This document shows positions 1 through 11,500 of a DNA stretch of 64,000 bases, in pieces; within the stretch, counting starts at the first letter, position 1; every line of letters starts with the position of its first letter. Origin of the DNA: Corynespora cassiicola (lineage: Eukaryota; Ascomycota; Dothideomycetes; Pleosporales; Corynesporascaceae); the NCBI GenBank assembly GCA_022059125.1, contig JAEUWY010000001.1, positions 2,232,001 through 2,296,000 on the forward strand, given 5' to 3'. The notes beneath the pieces were generated by a model. It saw only the letters and a list, made by a program, of their open reading frames with translations. It had not been told where the DNA came from and searched no databases. A program made the translations under genes and the position numbers.

Positions 1-885
1 GGCGGGGACAAGGTGCGAGGCTGTCACGTGACGCGCGAGATGCACCTCTACCTCCTTCGCCTTGGCACTGCCATCCCTAGGCCCCTACCTGGGCACCCAG
101 ATGAGCTGGCGGACAGCTGGGCAGACGGCAGCCGATGGACGAGGACCTGTGCTCTGCTGCAGGTACCGCCAGCGCCTGTTTCAATGCAGCGCGCACAGAG
201 GCCGGCCATGAGTCGTCGCGGCCGTCTGTTTCTGCTACCCGTCGCCCCGGAACGCTTCAGGGTTCCCAGCCAAATGGGACGCGCTCCAGCCATGGGCGAG
301 GCTAGGTCAGGTTAACCTGACCGCTCAGCAAAGAAGGTTGCACTCCCGCAAGCTGCCCCGTCTGACAAGCCAGGGTCCGCCAGCACGGCCTGCTGCTTTG
401 GGCCACCAGCGTGGCGCCGCGCGCTGCTCATCCACGCCCGCCCATTACCTAAGGCCTCCGCCGCGCTATGGGGGGCGTATTGGCCTGCCGCTTTCGCACA
501 GGATGCGCGCCCTCAGTCGACGGCCGCCCCGGGTAGAGGCAGCTGTCCGCCAACGACGCCGCCGCCGTCAGGTCGTTGCCGTCGCCGTCGACCCATCGTG
601 CAGCGCGCATGGCGCGTCGCATCGTCGCATCGCCGTCGTCAATCGGCCGCTGTTGATCCGGCAGCGACGGCGACGGCGCCCGCGAGCATGCATCCACGTG
701 TGCCCAGCCGTGGGCGCTGACCTCGCGGCCCAGACGCGATACGAACGAGGCGGTTGAGCGTCAGCATCTCGCTGCTGAGCGACGAGACGGCCCGGCCAAG
801 AGCCCGTCCGACTGATCCCCGCCAGGATCTGGAGGGCCCCGTCTCCGGCCTGCTGGCTCGCCTCACGGAGATCCAATTCGGGGGG

Positions 886-920
886 TGCTGCTGCTGCTCG
901 CTGCTCGCTGCTCGCTGCTG
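886..920. repeat. CTG / CTGCTCG microsatellite
   Basis: CTG triplets pass into about three copies of CTGCTCG. It lies outside any supportable gene. Confidence 0.8.
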
Positions 921-1190
921 ACGGCCAGCGACGTGGACACGACAGGCACAGGCGTATATCTCCAGATGCGACCCCAGACGGCTGCCTCGTTTGCCGCAGC
1001 CACTCCCCCCCGATAACGTTTGCAGCGCGCGCCATGGGACTGAAGCTCGAGGGCCTGCGAATCCACTCGCCCGCGGCAGGCAGCGCCAGAGCCATTGCGT
1101 GCCGGCAGGCGGTGGCCAGTGGGTGGTGCAGCGTCGACGGCGGGCGGCGGGCGGTGGCTCGCGGCTTGGGCGTCTGTCTGGCAGCAGCAG

Positions 1191-1224
1191 AGGGCAGAGG
1201 GCAGAGGGCAGAGGCAGAGGGCAG
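1191..1224. repeat. AGGGCAG-type short tandem repeat
   Basis: About five imperfect copies of a 7-base unit (AGGGCAG), one copy shortened. Non-coding context. Confidence 0.75.
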
Positions 1225-2023
1225 CGCCCGGCAGACCAGACCCCCACACGCTGCGCGCACCTGAGACCAGCCCTTGTGCAGCCACACCTCGCCCGTTCAC
1301 ACCACTGGGGCGACGCCCCGGTCCCGTCCCGATCACACTGCCCACCGCCGTGCCCACAGACGCCCACAGGCGCCCACAGACGTCTCCTCTGCGGGTCCCC
1401 CCCTGCTACAGCCCTCCCCCCTGCTACCGCCGCGCCGCTCCCCGGCGCTCCCATCCACGCTACCCATGCCACCGCATGCACCGTCCACAGACCACCCTCC
1501 TCCCCCCCCCGGCAGGGACCCTCTTACTCTCATGGCCCTCCCAGCCCTCACTAAAACAGCTGCCTCATGCCGAGCCTCTCTAATGCCCCCTTGGCTGCAG
1601 GCCAGCGGCCGGGAAATCGAGACCAGTTGCGCTGCAGTACGGCGAACAAGCAACATCACGCTCCCTGGGACCCTAGCCCTTTCCGTCTGCTCCACAGCAT
1701 CGTCATCCTTGCCGTTCGCGGGATGTGTAGGAGAGCCCTTCGGATCGCCCATCTATATGTAGACCCCCCCAAACTCTCCCCCAACCATTCTGTGCCGACC
1801 AAGCTTCACTGCATATCTCTTCCACTGTCCGCATAACTCCCACGCCCGTCATCCTTTTGGCTTCGCTTCTCCACACCGCACACAAGGCCTACATATATCC
1901 GCCCACCCTCGGCTTAGTCCGTCACTGCTGCCCATCAACTCGCTACTCGCTTCTCGCCAGCCCGCCCGCTTATAGTCTGCCAACCCACAGTCTGCCTTGT
2001 GGCTCCTTCTTGCTATATTAGCC

Positions 2024-3568
2024 ATGGCAGCCGTTGTTGCCTCCCAACACGCCAATCTCTGGCCTCGCAGAACAGACGAAGCCATGCACATGTCCAATAT
2101 CAACATGTCCAGCCTTGTACCCCCATACGACTCTGCCTCTAGGAACGTCTCCAACCCGCCGCCCGCCAGACAGTACCAGCCGCCCACCTCGCACATGGAG
2201 ATGAACATGCCCATGTTCTCTACCCAGGCCATGACCACTTCGGTCCCCTACCAGTCGGGCGCCTACGCCTTCGACTCCATGCCCGTCAATCCCTACAACA
2301 TGCAGCAGACGTACTCGGTCGGCTACCCGCCGAGCATGCCGCACCCCGTCTCCTACCCGCCGTCCTCGGACATGCAGCAGCATCTGCCCACCGTCCGGGA
2401 GGCCAGGAACGCATTCCCCATGGACAGGAATCCTCCAGTCAAGGCCGAGAGCAGCTCCCCCATGGCCACCCACCCCATGAGCCACGACGGCTCCTACCAC
2501 GGAGACTACAAGAGATCCCACTCCGAGCCCACGGCCGACAGCAACACTGCCACCTTCTCCACCGACGTCGACACCCTGATGAAGGCTATCCAGGCCCAGC
2601 AACCCTCCCCTCGACCCGACGCCCCCAAGGTATGCGGAACTGTGCATGACAAGCCATCTCAGTATGGAGTCTCACAAACTTCACAGGAAGAGGACAACAA
2701 GCCCACCCAGAAGCCCAAGAAGCGCTACCAGTGCAGCATGCCCGGATGCAAGAAGAGCTTTTACCAGAAGACACACCTAGAGATTCACACCCGCGCACAC
2801 ACTGGCGTCAAGCCCTTCGTATGTATCCCCGACACTCTCCAATCCAGCTCCCACTAACAGCCCCCCAGCTTTGCAAAGAGCCCTCTTGCGGCCAGCGGTT
2901 CTCCCAGCTCGGCAACTTGAAGACCCACGAGCGCCGACACACTGGAGAGCGCCCCTACAGCTGTGACATCTGCGGCAAGAGCTTCGCCCAGCGCGGCAAT
3001 GTCCGCGCCCACAAGATTGTGCACCAGCAGATCAAGCCCTTCACCTGCAGGCTAGACGACTGCGGCAAGCAGTTCACCCAGCTTGGAAACCTCAAGGTAC
3101 GTTGCTTCACTCTCTGCATCGAAGCAACCTGCTAATCTCCACCAGTCACACCAGAACAAGTTCCACGCACAGACGCTCCGCATGCTCACGCACAAGTTCG
3201 CAACCTTCAACCCTGGAGACTTTGTGACTCAGGACGACAAGGACCTCTTCGAGTACTTTGCTTCGCTGTACAAGAACTCGAACAAGGGCATCAAGGGCCG
3301 AGGAAAGGACAGGAGGATCTCCGCCACGCCCTCTTCGGCCATGTCGGCCCCAGCCCCCTACGGCTCGGCCCCAGTGATGAACCGGAGCTTCGAGGCGTCA
3401 TACCACCACGGAAGCAGCGAACGCAGCAGCCGCTCCTCGTCCCTGTCTTCCGACTCTACGCACCGCGCCGACAGCGCATACGAGTTCAACACGTCGATCC
3501 CGACAGGCTACCCGACTCAACACCAGCCCTATGACGACATGGTGTTCCCTGAGCGCAAGCTGTACTAA
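2024..3568 (+). CDS. Azf1-like C2H2 zinc-finger transcription factor
   Basis: Sequence-specific DNA-binding regulator, presumably nuclear. Four exons with introns at 2630-2686, 2819-2868 and 3097-3145 give about 462 residues. The N-terminal 200 residues are rich in Met, Pro, Ser and Tyr and look disordered. Four consecutive C2H2 fingers follow at about residues 213-330, with TGVKPF- and TGERPY-type linkers; the last finger reads [12 protein letters not shown] and then SHQNKFH across the third intron. The segment just after it ([20 protein letters not shown]) is the block I recall following the fingers in yeast Azf1, which makes the family assignment firm. The tail is Ser-rich. The 57-bp first intron is a multiple of three without a stop, so its retention would keep the frame. 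Upstream in-frame start-like codons are TTG; the ATG at 2024 is the first true one. Yeast Azf1 acts in glucose-responsive transcription; the target genes here are unknown. Confidence 0.88.
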
Positions 3569-4864
3569 GTGCAGCTCCTGAAAATCTGTACAAAGCACAT
3601 GCAAGATTCTGCTGGACATATGGAGGAAACGTTATTGGAGTTTCGCGTTGGGATCACCGTGGGCTGGCATCTGGTGCATATGGCATATGGGGGGTACATA
3701 GGGATGGCTTGAGATACCCAATCTAGTGCAGAGATGGGCATAGATCAAATCGCGTTTCATGTTTGAAAGTTTTGGGCGTTGTTGTTGTTGTTATTGTTGT
3801 TTTTTACTCCTTTCCTTCTTTTTGTATGGCTTCAATCATCGCTTGTTGGAACTTTACATTGTCTCTAATAGTCGTTTCCATGTCTTCGTCTCTCCTATCA
3901 TCCAAAAGCCCTTTTTTGGTATCGAGAGCTTTGGACACTCGCTGATACCCTGTTCCACCAACCGCTGTATTCCTCTGGCGAACCGAATCTTAGGTAGACA
4001 AAAAAAATCATCACTTCTTACTCGCTACAAACAAAAGCATGACTCCTCGCTCGGACATTGTGATGGTCACGAAGGAAAACAAAAACTTTCCACCAACAAA
4101 GCGGCCTGGCACGCCCGCGCTTGCATGATGATGATGAGGGCCCCTGCAAGTTGCGAGCTTGAGCCTCGGATATACAAAGGCAATGCGCGATTTGCGTCGC
4201 CTTGTCACAGGCGTGCAAGATGGAGCTCCAAGGCGGCACCAGTTTCCGGGTCGAGCCGTTGACATCAAACCGACAAAGTGGGCAGTGCGGTACTAGAGAG
4301 GCCGCGAAGCGTCCAATGGGCAGGCGAGTCGCCGGCCGACCTGACGCTCGCGTACAGTCGAGGGCCACCCCCCCCTGGCGGCGCTGCTGGCGCTGGCGGC
4401 CGTGCTGGAGGGGAGGGGAGGGGCTCGGTCGGCGTGTGTGAGCAGCGACTTGCCCGCGCCCAGACAGTCGTCATTCACCGCCGTTCCTGCTCCACCACTT
4501 ACACGGCAACGTCGCGGGCAACCTCTGCCCCTCCAGGGCTGCGCCTTTTGCCAGTGCAGAAAACTGGAGAAGGGCAAGATGGGCCTGCCGGGTGACTTGC
4601 AGGAAACCTAGTGGCCGCCCCGCCTCTTCCCCGTCCACCGCTGTTCTGCAACACACGCAACCCCATCCTATCCCATCGTATGAAAACCTATCCTACGCAT
4701 CGTATCGCAACCCATCCTATCCGCATCCATAGTCCTCGCAGCTCCTGCCTGCACGCGCCGCCGTACCCCTAGCAACCTAGCAACCTCTCAAACTTTGATA
4801 CTTTTTTTCGTTGAGCTTCATGCAGCGCCAGCTGTACAATGTACAAGATTGCTGAGATGTTCCT

Positions 4865-4943
4865 AGCCAAAGCCAAAGCCAAAGCCCAAGCCCAAGCCTC
4901 CCCCCCCCCAGTCGCCATCGCCGTCGCCGTCGCCGTCACCGTC
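4865..4943. repeat. AAGCC-type and GTCGCC microsatellites
   Basis: Repeats of AGCCAA/AGCCCA at 4865-4898 are followed by a C run and then GTCGCC units at 4911-4943. Non-coding. Confidence 0.75.
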
Positions 4944-6590
4944 ATTGTGGCCACGGCCTCCACCACTGGGCGTGCACTGCGTTGCGTTGCTTTGCGTGTC
5001 GAGTAGTCCGGCTGCTGGTGCGTGCATGCATCGACGTGGAGGTGGTGCACGCGCACAGTGCGCGTACGTGGGTTGGAGCAGCGACCACCACCACACTGCT
5101 GGCCAACGAACCCTACTCAGGGCCGCAAGGTTTGATCAAGCAGTCTGAGAGATGTTCAATGTTCAAGACCGCGGCTTGGCCCCAGGCCATGATTACTCGG
5201 TGCGTCGTCCCTGCCTCGCAGCCTTCGACTCTGTTACCAGGTAGACTGGTCGCATGGCATGGCTGCAAGTTTGCATGTAAGTATCCGAACCGCCCGACCC
5301 CTCGAGCGATACCGAAACCGGGCCTCAACTACGAAAAGAAAACATCATCGCACCCTGTAACGCCATCTACCATGGTACACGGCCAGCAGCTCAAATACCA
5401 GAGGCCATGCCATTGTCTGGACGACGACGGCGACGACGGCGACGAGCCCCCGAATAATCCGCGCCCTCGCGCGCGTACCATACAAGTCGGCGCGCCTACG
5501 CTACCTTACCTGTCCCTCGCCTCGCCTGATCATCGTCCAACCGCGCAAATAGCGTTTATCTGTTTCGCTACCTAGCCACCTTCGCCTTCCTCCGCCTCCG
5601 CTTCACCTACTCGAAACCAGACTACCAGTCGTTGGCACACCGGCTACGCTACGGTTCTGGCCGCCCAACGCCGTACAGACGTACTGTTGCGGTATAGACA
5701 GAGCGCTTTGTCCACCGCCGCGAACCACGGTTCACCCCCAACTCTAAAAACCCGGGTTCGGCAAACACGCAATACCCTTGAGGCGCGTTTTCCCACCGGC
5801 CGCTGATGCCCGCAGGCCCTCTGTGTAGAACCAAACCTAGGTTTATACCTCCTTAGGGCGCCCCCCTCCCGCGGTGAGGCGACTTGGTTGGCTGGCAGTC
5901 GACCATTGTGGCCTTATCTCGACGACCGACCAACCTTTTTTCCCTCCCTACGGCCTCGAGATAAACAGCCGTGAAACTATGGATATCCTAATGCGGGTCA
6001 CAACCAGACCAAGCCCCCCTCCCCCCCAAATCAGCTCCCTCCACCATCCTTCGGTCCAAACGTGTTTAGCTTCGGCAATAATGTCAGACGCGTAGCCCAG
6101 CGGCCCTTGCGGACAGTTTTAAATTTGGCAATGGCCAGCTGTAGCGCCTAGCAGAGGGAGGGAAGGGGGGTAGTGGCTCAGGCCCCCTCCCCCTCCCCCT
6201 CCCCGCCGACGCCTCAGAGTTGCGCTGTGGCGATGCGCGCGCGGTTCTGAGCTTGCGCCTACGCCTGTGCCTTTGGGATGGTGCCACACTTTACAAGCCC
6301 CCTCCCCCAAGCTGTGCCACGCCCTGCAATGCCATGCCATGCCATGCGATCAGCCCTAGCCAAAAGGTTAATCGTAGGGCTTGTCGACTCAGGCCCCTCG
6401 CCGCGGAGCAAGCTGCCTGACTCTCTCTCTCTCTTTCTTGCTGTTTGTCTGTCTGCAGGGCGGCGACCTGCGAGCTAACCCACTGTGGAGCTGGCGATAG
6501 GATGGGATAGGCACGATCGTGAGGGCGATGATGAAGGCGATATCCAGGCTGCTGGGACCGCCGGCGGACGCGAGCAGATTGAGTAGCCGA

Positions 6591-6618
6591 CGTGACGTGA
6601 CGTGACGCGACACGACAC
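6591..6618. repeat. CGTGA-type tandem repeat
   Basis: Imperfect 5-base units (CGTGA, then CGCGA and CACGA). It lies about 30 bp left of the CCCTA array. Confidence 0.7.
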
Positions 6619-6650
6619 GATCCTATACTACCCTACCCTTCCTTGCTCTA

Positions 6651-6680
6651 CCCTACCCTACCCTACCCTACCCTACCCTA
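6651..6680. repeat. (CCCTA)6 tandem array
   Basis: Six perfect copies of CCCTA, with degenerate copies in the preceding 25 bases. It resembles the fungal telomere unit (CCCTAA) but lacks one A per unit, so it is not a canonical interstitial telomere. Confidence 0.85.
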
Positions 6681-7284
6681 CCACGGGGAGGGGGGGCGAA
6701 TACTTCCAAGTTGGCCGGCTGGCGGCTAGATGGGTAGGGAAGGGAGGGAGCGCGCGGGCAGCTGACTGACACTTGAGTTTTAATGACTAGCCGTGAGCAT
6801 TTTTCGTCATAATCATCATAATCATCCTCGTCATAGGGTGGGAATCCCGCGATCCGGGCATTCTCGACATGTCGCACGTACATGTGTCGTCGTGGTCGTC
6901 GGCCTAGCCTTCGGCGGTTTTGATACACACGGGGGTTCTGGCCGGGGGGGTCGGTCGATGGGGGCAGGACGGGGGTGAGCGATGTTTAGGACGGGCCGAA
7001 TCGAGGGGGGGGTAAGGACAGGGCGAGATGAGATCGCATCGGATCGGATAAGATCATACGTAGACACAGAGAAACCGAACCACAGGAGAAAGAAGGCGCA
7101 TGTGTCAAGCCACATGCAGAATCACATCACGCACATGGACTCGAGAAATTCTTCTCTCCACTACCACCATCACCGCCTCTGACGTGCCCTGGTGGGACCT
7201 TTTTTTTTTTCTTTCGTCGTTACTGACATGAGATCGATGGATGATGAGGTGGGTTGTTGTGCGATGCGCCATTACGAGCATGCT

Positions 7285-7317
7285 GCAAGCAAGCAAGCAG
7301 GCAAGCAGGCAGGCAGA
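7285..7317. repeat. GCAA/GCAG tetranucleotide repeat
   Basis: About eight copies of GCAA changing to GCAG. Non-coding. Confidence 0.7.
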
Positions 7318-7403
7318 ATTAAGGCACAAGCCTAATAACGCGAACAGGCCGTTTATTGGGGGGCGTCGGGCCCAACGCACACTTGTTCGAAAAACATGGG
7401 GTA

Positions 7404-7417
7404 GGGGGGGGGGGGGG
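7404..7417. repeat. Poly-G tract
   Basis: Fourteen consecutive G residues on the + strand, a likely site of length errors in assembly. Confidence 0.85.
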
Positions 7418-7722
7418 AGAGAGGGAACGAACGAACCAAAGAAAAAAAAACAGCGACATGTCACCCCGTTTGCGCGAATTCTCGAAACCGTTTTAGATTG
7501 CAGAGTGCGCCGCCTTGTCCAACCGTTTGGCAAAACAAGTGCCTACCTAGGGTAGATGCATAGGTAGGAAACGGCTGCTACTGCTATTACTACTACCATC
7601 ACCAAAAAAAAGCCAGGCCAGACCCTGCTGCCGTGTTTTTTTGTGCGAAATTTCTCCGCGGCTACGACGCGAATTAGGGGGGAAGGCGGGAATGGACGCA
7701 TCATCCGTCTCCGATATCCCAC

Positions 7723-7746
7723 GCCGTCGCCGTCGCCGTCGCCGCA
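7723..7746. repeat. GCCGTC microsatellite
   Basis: Four near-perfect copies of a 6-base unit. Confidence 0.7.
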
Positions 7747-7799
7747 GCCGCGCGGGGATACAGAGGGAGAGCGTGGGAGGCGGGAGACGCGCGACGGCC

Positions 7800-7800
<1 letters not shown>

Positions 7801-7844
<44 letters not shown>
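7801..7844. repeat. (TGA)n microsatellite, about 14 copies
   Basis: Uninterrupted TGA/ATG/GAT triplet run. It would encode poly-Met, poly-Asp or poly-His in different frames, which explains spurious open frames here. Confidence 0.9.
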
Positions 7845-8093
7845 GTGGTGGGGGTTAAAAGGGACCTCCCAGCAGCCTAGAAAACTTTGCCCTGACATTG
7901 GGTAGGTAGGTAGTCAGATGAGATGTCATTTTCTCCTACCATGTGGATTCTCCCAGAGGCGGTGCAGCCATTCAAACTTGTGAGTGGGCGAGCGAAAAGC
8001 GAGTCTACTCTGCTCTGCTCTGCTCATTGCGAAGCCGTCTCCGTCCTTTGGCATCGTCGGCGATGGCTCGCTGCCGGAGTCTTGTCCACCGAG

Positions 8094-8122
8094 CTGGTGC
8101 TGGTGCTGGTGCTGGTGCTGCT
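8094..8122. repeat. TGGTGC hexanucleotide repeat
   Basis: About five copies of TGGTGC. A shorter TGCTC run lies at 8009-8024. Confidence 0.75.
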
Positions 8123-8554
8123 GTCGTGTCGTGCTGGGGTCAGGCTTGGAGCTGGGAACCCAGCCGACTCGCCTCGCCCAATCCCTTCGGCTTCCTTCCT
8201 TTGAAGAGGGAGACAGGGCAGGGCACAGGGCACAGGGACCGGGGTGGGTGGGTAGTGTGGCCCAAGGGTATGAGATGATGAAGGGAGAGGGAGCGAGCGA
8301 GCAAGCGAGGGAGGGGGGCGAGGGGCGAGACACAGATGCGATTGCTTTGGAGCCAGCCAGCGAGCGATCAGCAATGCATCGTCTTTCACCGCTGTTGTTG
8401 TTGAATAGTGTCTATTACGAGGCCTTGCCAGTTTTGAGGGTCGCTTGAGCAAATGACAAGGTCGGAGAGAGGGCTGCCGTGGCCACTTGCAGGCAGGCTG
8501 GCTTGTTGGCGCCTTGGGTCTTCGCCTTGCTGTAGGGCTATGTAGCTACCACCT

Positions 8555-8570
8555 AGGTACCTAGGTACCT
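8555..8570. repeat. Perfect 16-bp palindrome AGGTACCTAGGTACCT
   Basis: The 16 bases equal their own reverse complement. The ACCTAGGTA motif occurs in partial form elsewhere in this gene-free region. Confidence 0.8.
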
Positions 8571-11500
8571 AACTACCTGTGCGGCGCCCGTGTGCCGGAT
8601 GAACAAGCCCAGGGCCCAAAGGGGCCCGCAGCATCCCATCTACCTACCCTTGGAGGTTGCAGAGCGAAGAGGAATCGTTCCGCCTCATTCTTCGGCGTCT
8701 GTGCAAGCCATGCAACTAACTAACAAGCCTTGTCGGTCAAGGCTGGTGGCGGAGGCGGCGGCGGAAGGGTAAAGGGGGGGCAAAGAGAAATTGAAACCCA
8801 TCCAAAATACCCGGCTTACTGGATCCATGCCGGGCTTGGGAGATGCGGATGGGGGGAAAGGAGTGCCGGATCTGATCACGGCGTGGGTGCTTGTAGCGAG
8901 GGACCTTTGTCGGGGCCAGGATCGACACGGGTCTAGTCTAGTTGCAGATCCGGCCGTCCTCTGGCGGGTAGGGGAGAGAGGGAGAGGGCAGGGCGAGACC
9001 GTCGCGCAATGACGTATTGGGCTCCCGCCTTCCTGATGCATCGCCTTTTGTCGATGCACAGGTCGCGAAGTGAGGCTTTTAGAGGGGAGGAAAAGGGCCG
9101 CGCGCGGGCTTGCTTGGTCACGATGCTGCTGCTGCTGATGATGAAGTCGTCGCCCACGAGCAGCATGTCGCCGGCCGTCCGGCAGCCATTCAGCACTCCA
9201 GCATGGGGTCCGAGTGGGAGAGGGCAGGGGACGCACTGCTTATCGCGACGTTGACCAGCTGCGCGCCAACTCGGGATATCCTAAGCACCACCACAGAGCG
9301 GAGAGTCCCGTCGAGCGCAACAGCCGCCCACACGTCTGTAGGAACAATGCACTAGGCGCCGGCAGACCTGGTTTGCGGGATGAGCACACTGCATGGGCGA
9401 CGCAATTGGACGGGCCAAGCTGCGGCGATGAGGGAAGTTGGATGTAGGCCATGTTGGGCTATCCCGGCGGGAAAGAGTGGGTTGCGGTTGACGTGTGTCA
9501 AAGTGTCAACCAAACCTTCTGTCGAGAACACGCACGTAGTTCCAACTCAAACAATCCTGCCTGCTTGCTGGGCTGGCCTTGCTGCGGCCCAATCTTGACG
9601 CCTGGGCTGAACAGGTGACCCGACCGCGCCGTGTCCCTCTCCGGTCCCCATTTTTTTTCTTCTGCCCTAGTCGGTGCAATGTCGTGTAAGGAGATTGCCG
9701 TCTCCGCCCATTTGTCCTCACCTCTCCTCCAGCATCCCAATCGAGACGGCTCGACATGCACCCCGCGCGCGCCACACGCTCACTCGGCCGGCCGCGTCGT
9801 GCTCACGCGCCTGCGCCCCAAGCTGGAGCGCCGGATCCGCCTCCCAATGCTCCGACCATGGCTTCTTACCGCCGCGCCGGGTTGCCATGGCATGGGTGCG
9901 AGCAGAGAATTTTCATACCCAATATAAATTCGGTTCCACTCCACAAAGTGTAACCCGGGGGATCAATGTATACTAATCCTTCCAATCACCCTACAATTCC
10001 GCAAGCGAAGAATGCCATCACGAATCGTGAGCGGCCGTTTCATGCCTCGTCGAGCATGGGGGCTGGTGCATGCACGTGGTGACAAAAGGGGCAGTCAGTG
10101 AGTAGATTCGGATTCAATGGGGGAGGGCGAGGATTGGAAGAGACGTGATGGGATTGTGACGGTGTGTGAGTGGAGTGCATGCTGTGTCAGACTAGTCCGA
10201 TCTTTTCCGGCTCAGCCCATCTCGTCCATGTCTAGGTGGTCACTGAGCTGCTTCTCATCGCCTTGTTCACTCTCCATGTAAACGCCTTGCACGGCATCAT
10301 GGCCGCTGTAGGCGCCCGATCGCGGCTCCCTGCCTTTGCTCGCGTGCAAGAACGTGCCATCTGGAACCACTGTGGGACTACATGTCCGTCTGGATGCGAG
10401 GGTGACCACGCCCCCGTGTCCGTGTCTGGCACTGCGCCCAAACAGAATCCACAGGATCTGAAGTCGCGTCGTACGACCACGCCTACCTCGCTCCATCATC
10501 AGAGGCGTATGCGGCCGCCCTCAGCTCTTCGCTTCACCCCTCCTGTCCAGCAAATTTGCGAGCCGCGAAACGTCCTCCGACGCCGCCGGCGCGCTGTTTT
10601 GCATACAGCCATGCTGTGCTCCCTTCTGCCCTACAATCGGGCATATCCCTCGGCATCCCATTTTTAGAGGTACTCACTTCAACGTGCGACGCCGCTGCTT
10701 CATCGAACCGTGCTCCCGGGTCTCCTCCGTCGTCGTGAAAAATTAGATCGGTACACAAAATCGAAACGAAGCCGTCCTGCAAGCTCAATCTCTGAATCAC
10801 CATTGCACAGTCTTGCACGTCGTCCCACCCTGATCTTCGGGCTCCAAGATTCGATCCCATAGGCCGACTTCCCCTCTTTTTCGCCTGTCGAGATTCAGTG
10901 CGACCACGCTGGCCCTCTATCTCGGGGCTGCCAACCCACCTGAGCGCCAGGTGCACTTAGACCCGGACCGGCGTCAAATCTTTTGCATCTACCTCCACGC
11001 CTCTGTGACCCAAGGTGTACTGGATATGGATCCAGTCTGGCGTGCTTTCCGTTACATCGTGGCTCCGATGGATGGGGGTTTGTGGGTTGTCGGGAGCCAG
11101 GGCGACCTGGAATGGCGTAGGTGTGGAATGCCGTGATATTCAGGGCGGACCAGGGTGGTGGTGTAGGTACCAATGCATATCGTTGAGGACAAGGTGCAAA
11201 CCATCCGCCAATTATCAAATCTTGTGACACAAGCGCTTGATGGTGTGCATATGATCAAGTGTACTTTTACCTATGTCAACTTGAGCCGACTGTGGACGGA
11301 CATGAAACTAGCCTCAGTCAGATCCAGGCCCGTCTTCCCCAAACTTAGACACACGGCAAGATGCAGGTCGCGGCCCGCATCTGAATTTTCCACGGGACGG
11401 AAGGAATGCCTTGCTGATAGGCCCCCTTCTTACGTGCAACCTTATTTCAACCATGCCCATGCCTATGCTGGACGCACGTCGTCTTTGATAATAACTCAAC

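Larger units (their letters stand above)
1..2023. other. Gene-free GC-rich leader upstream of the zinc-finger gene
   Basis: I found no coding region here that I can support. Open frames overlap on both strands, are proline/arginine-rich and match no family. It holds short tandem repeats (a CTGCTCG-type run at 886-920 and an AGGGCAG-type run at 1191-1224) and pyrimidine-rich stretches from about 1260 to 1530 and 1760 to 1980. The last few hundred bases are probably the promoter and 5' leader of the gene starting at 2024; that is inferred from position only. Confidence 0.5.

Noticed and set aside
1095..1583. Overlapping 160- to 280-codon frames in the GC-rich leader (both strands)
   Set aside because: Caused by high GC content, which removes stop codons; composition is repetitive and unlike any protein family.
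6651..6680. Interstitial telomere
   Set aside because: The unit is CCCTA, not CCCTAA, and no adjacent subtelomeric features were seen.
7801..7844. Poly-Met/Asp/His coding repeat
   Set aside because: A TGA microsatellite in non-coding DNA; the flanking frames are not coding.
10236..10667. 143-codon + strand frame as a possible gene
   Set aside because: Arg/Pro-rich with no domain, opposed by equally long minus-strand frames; no plausible introns join it to a larger protein.
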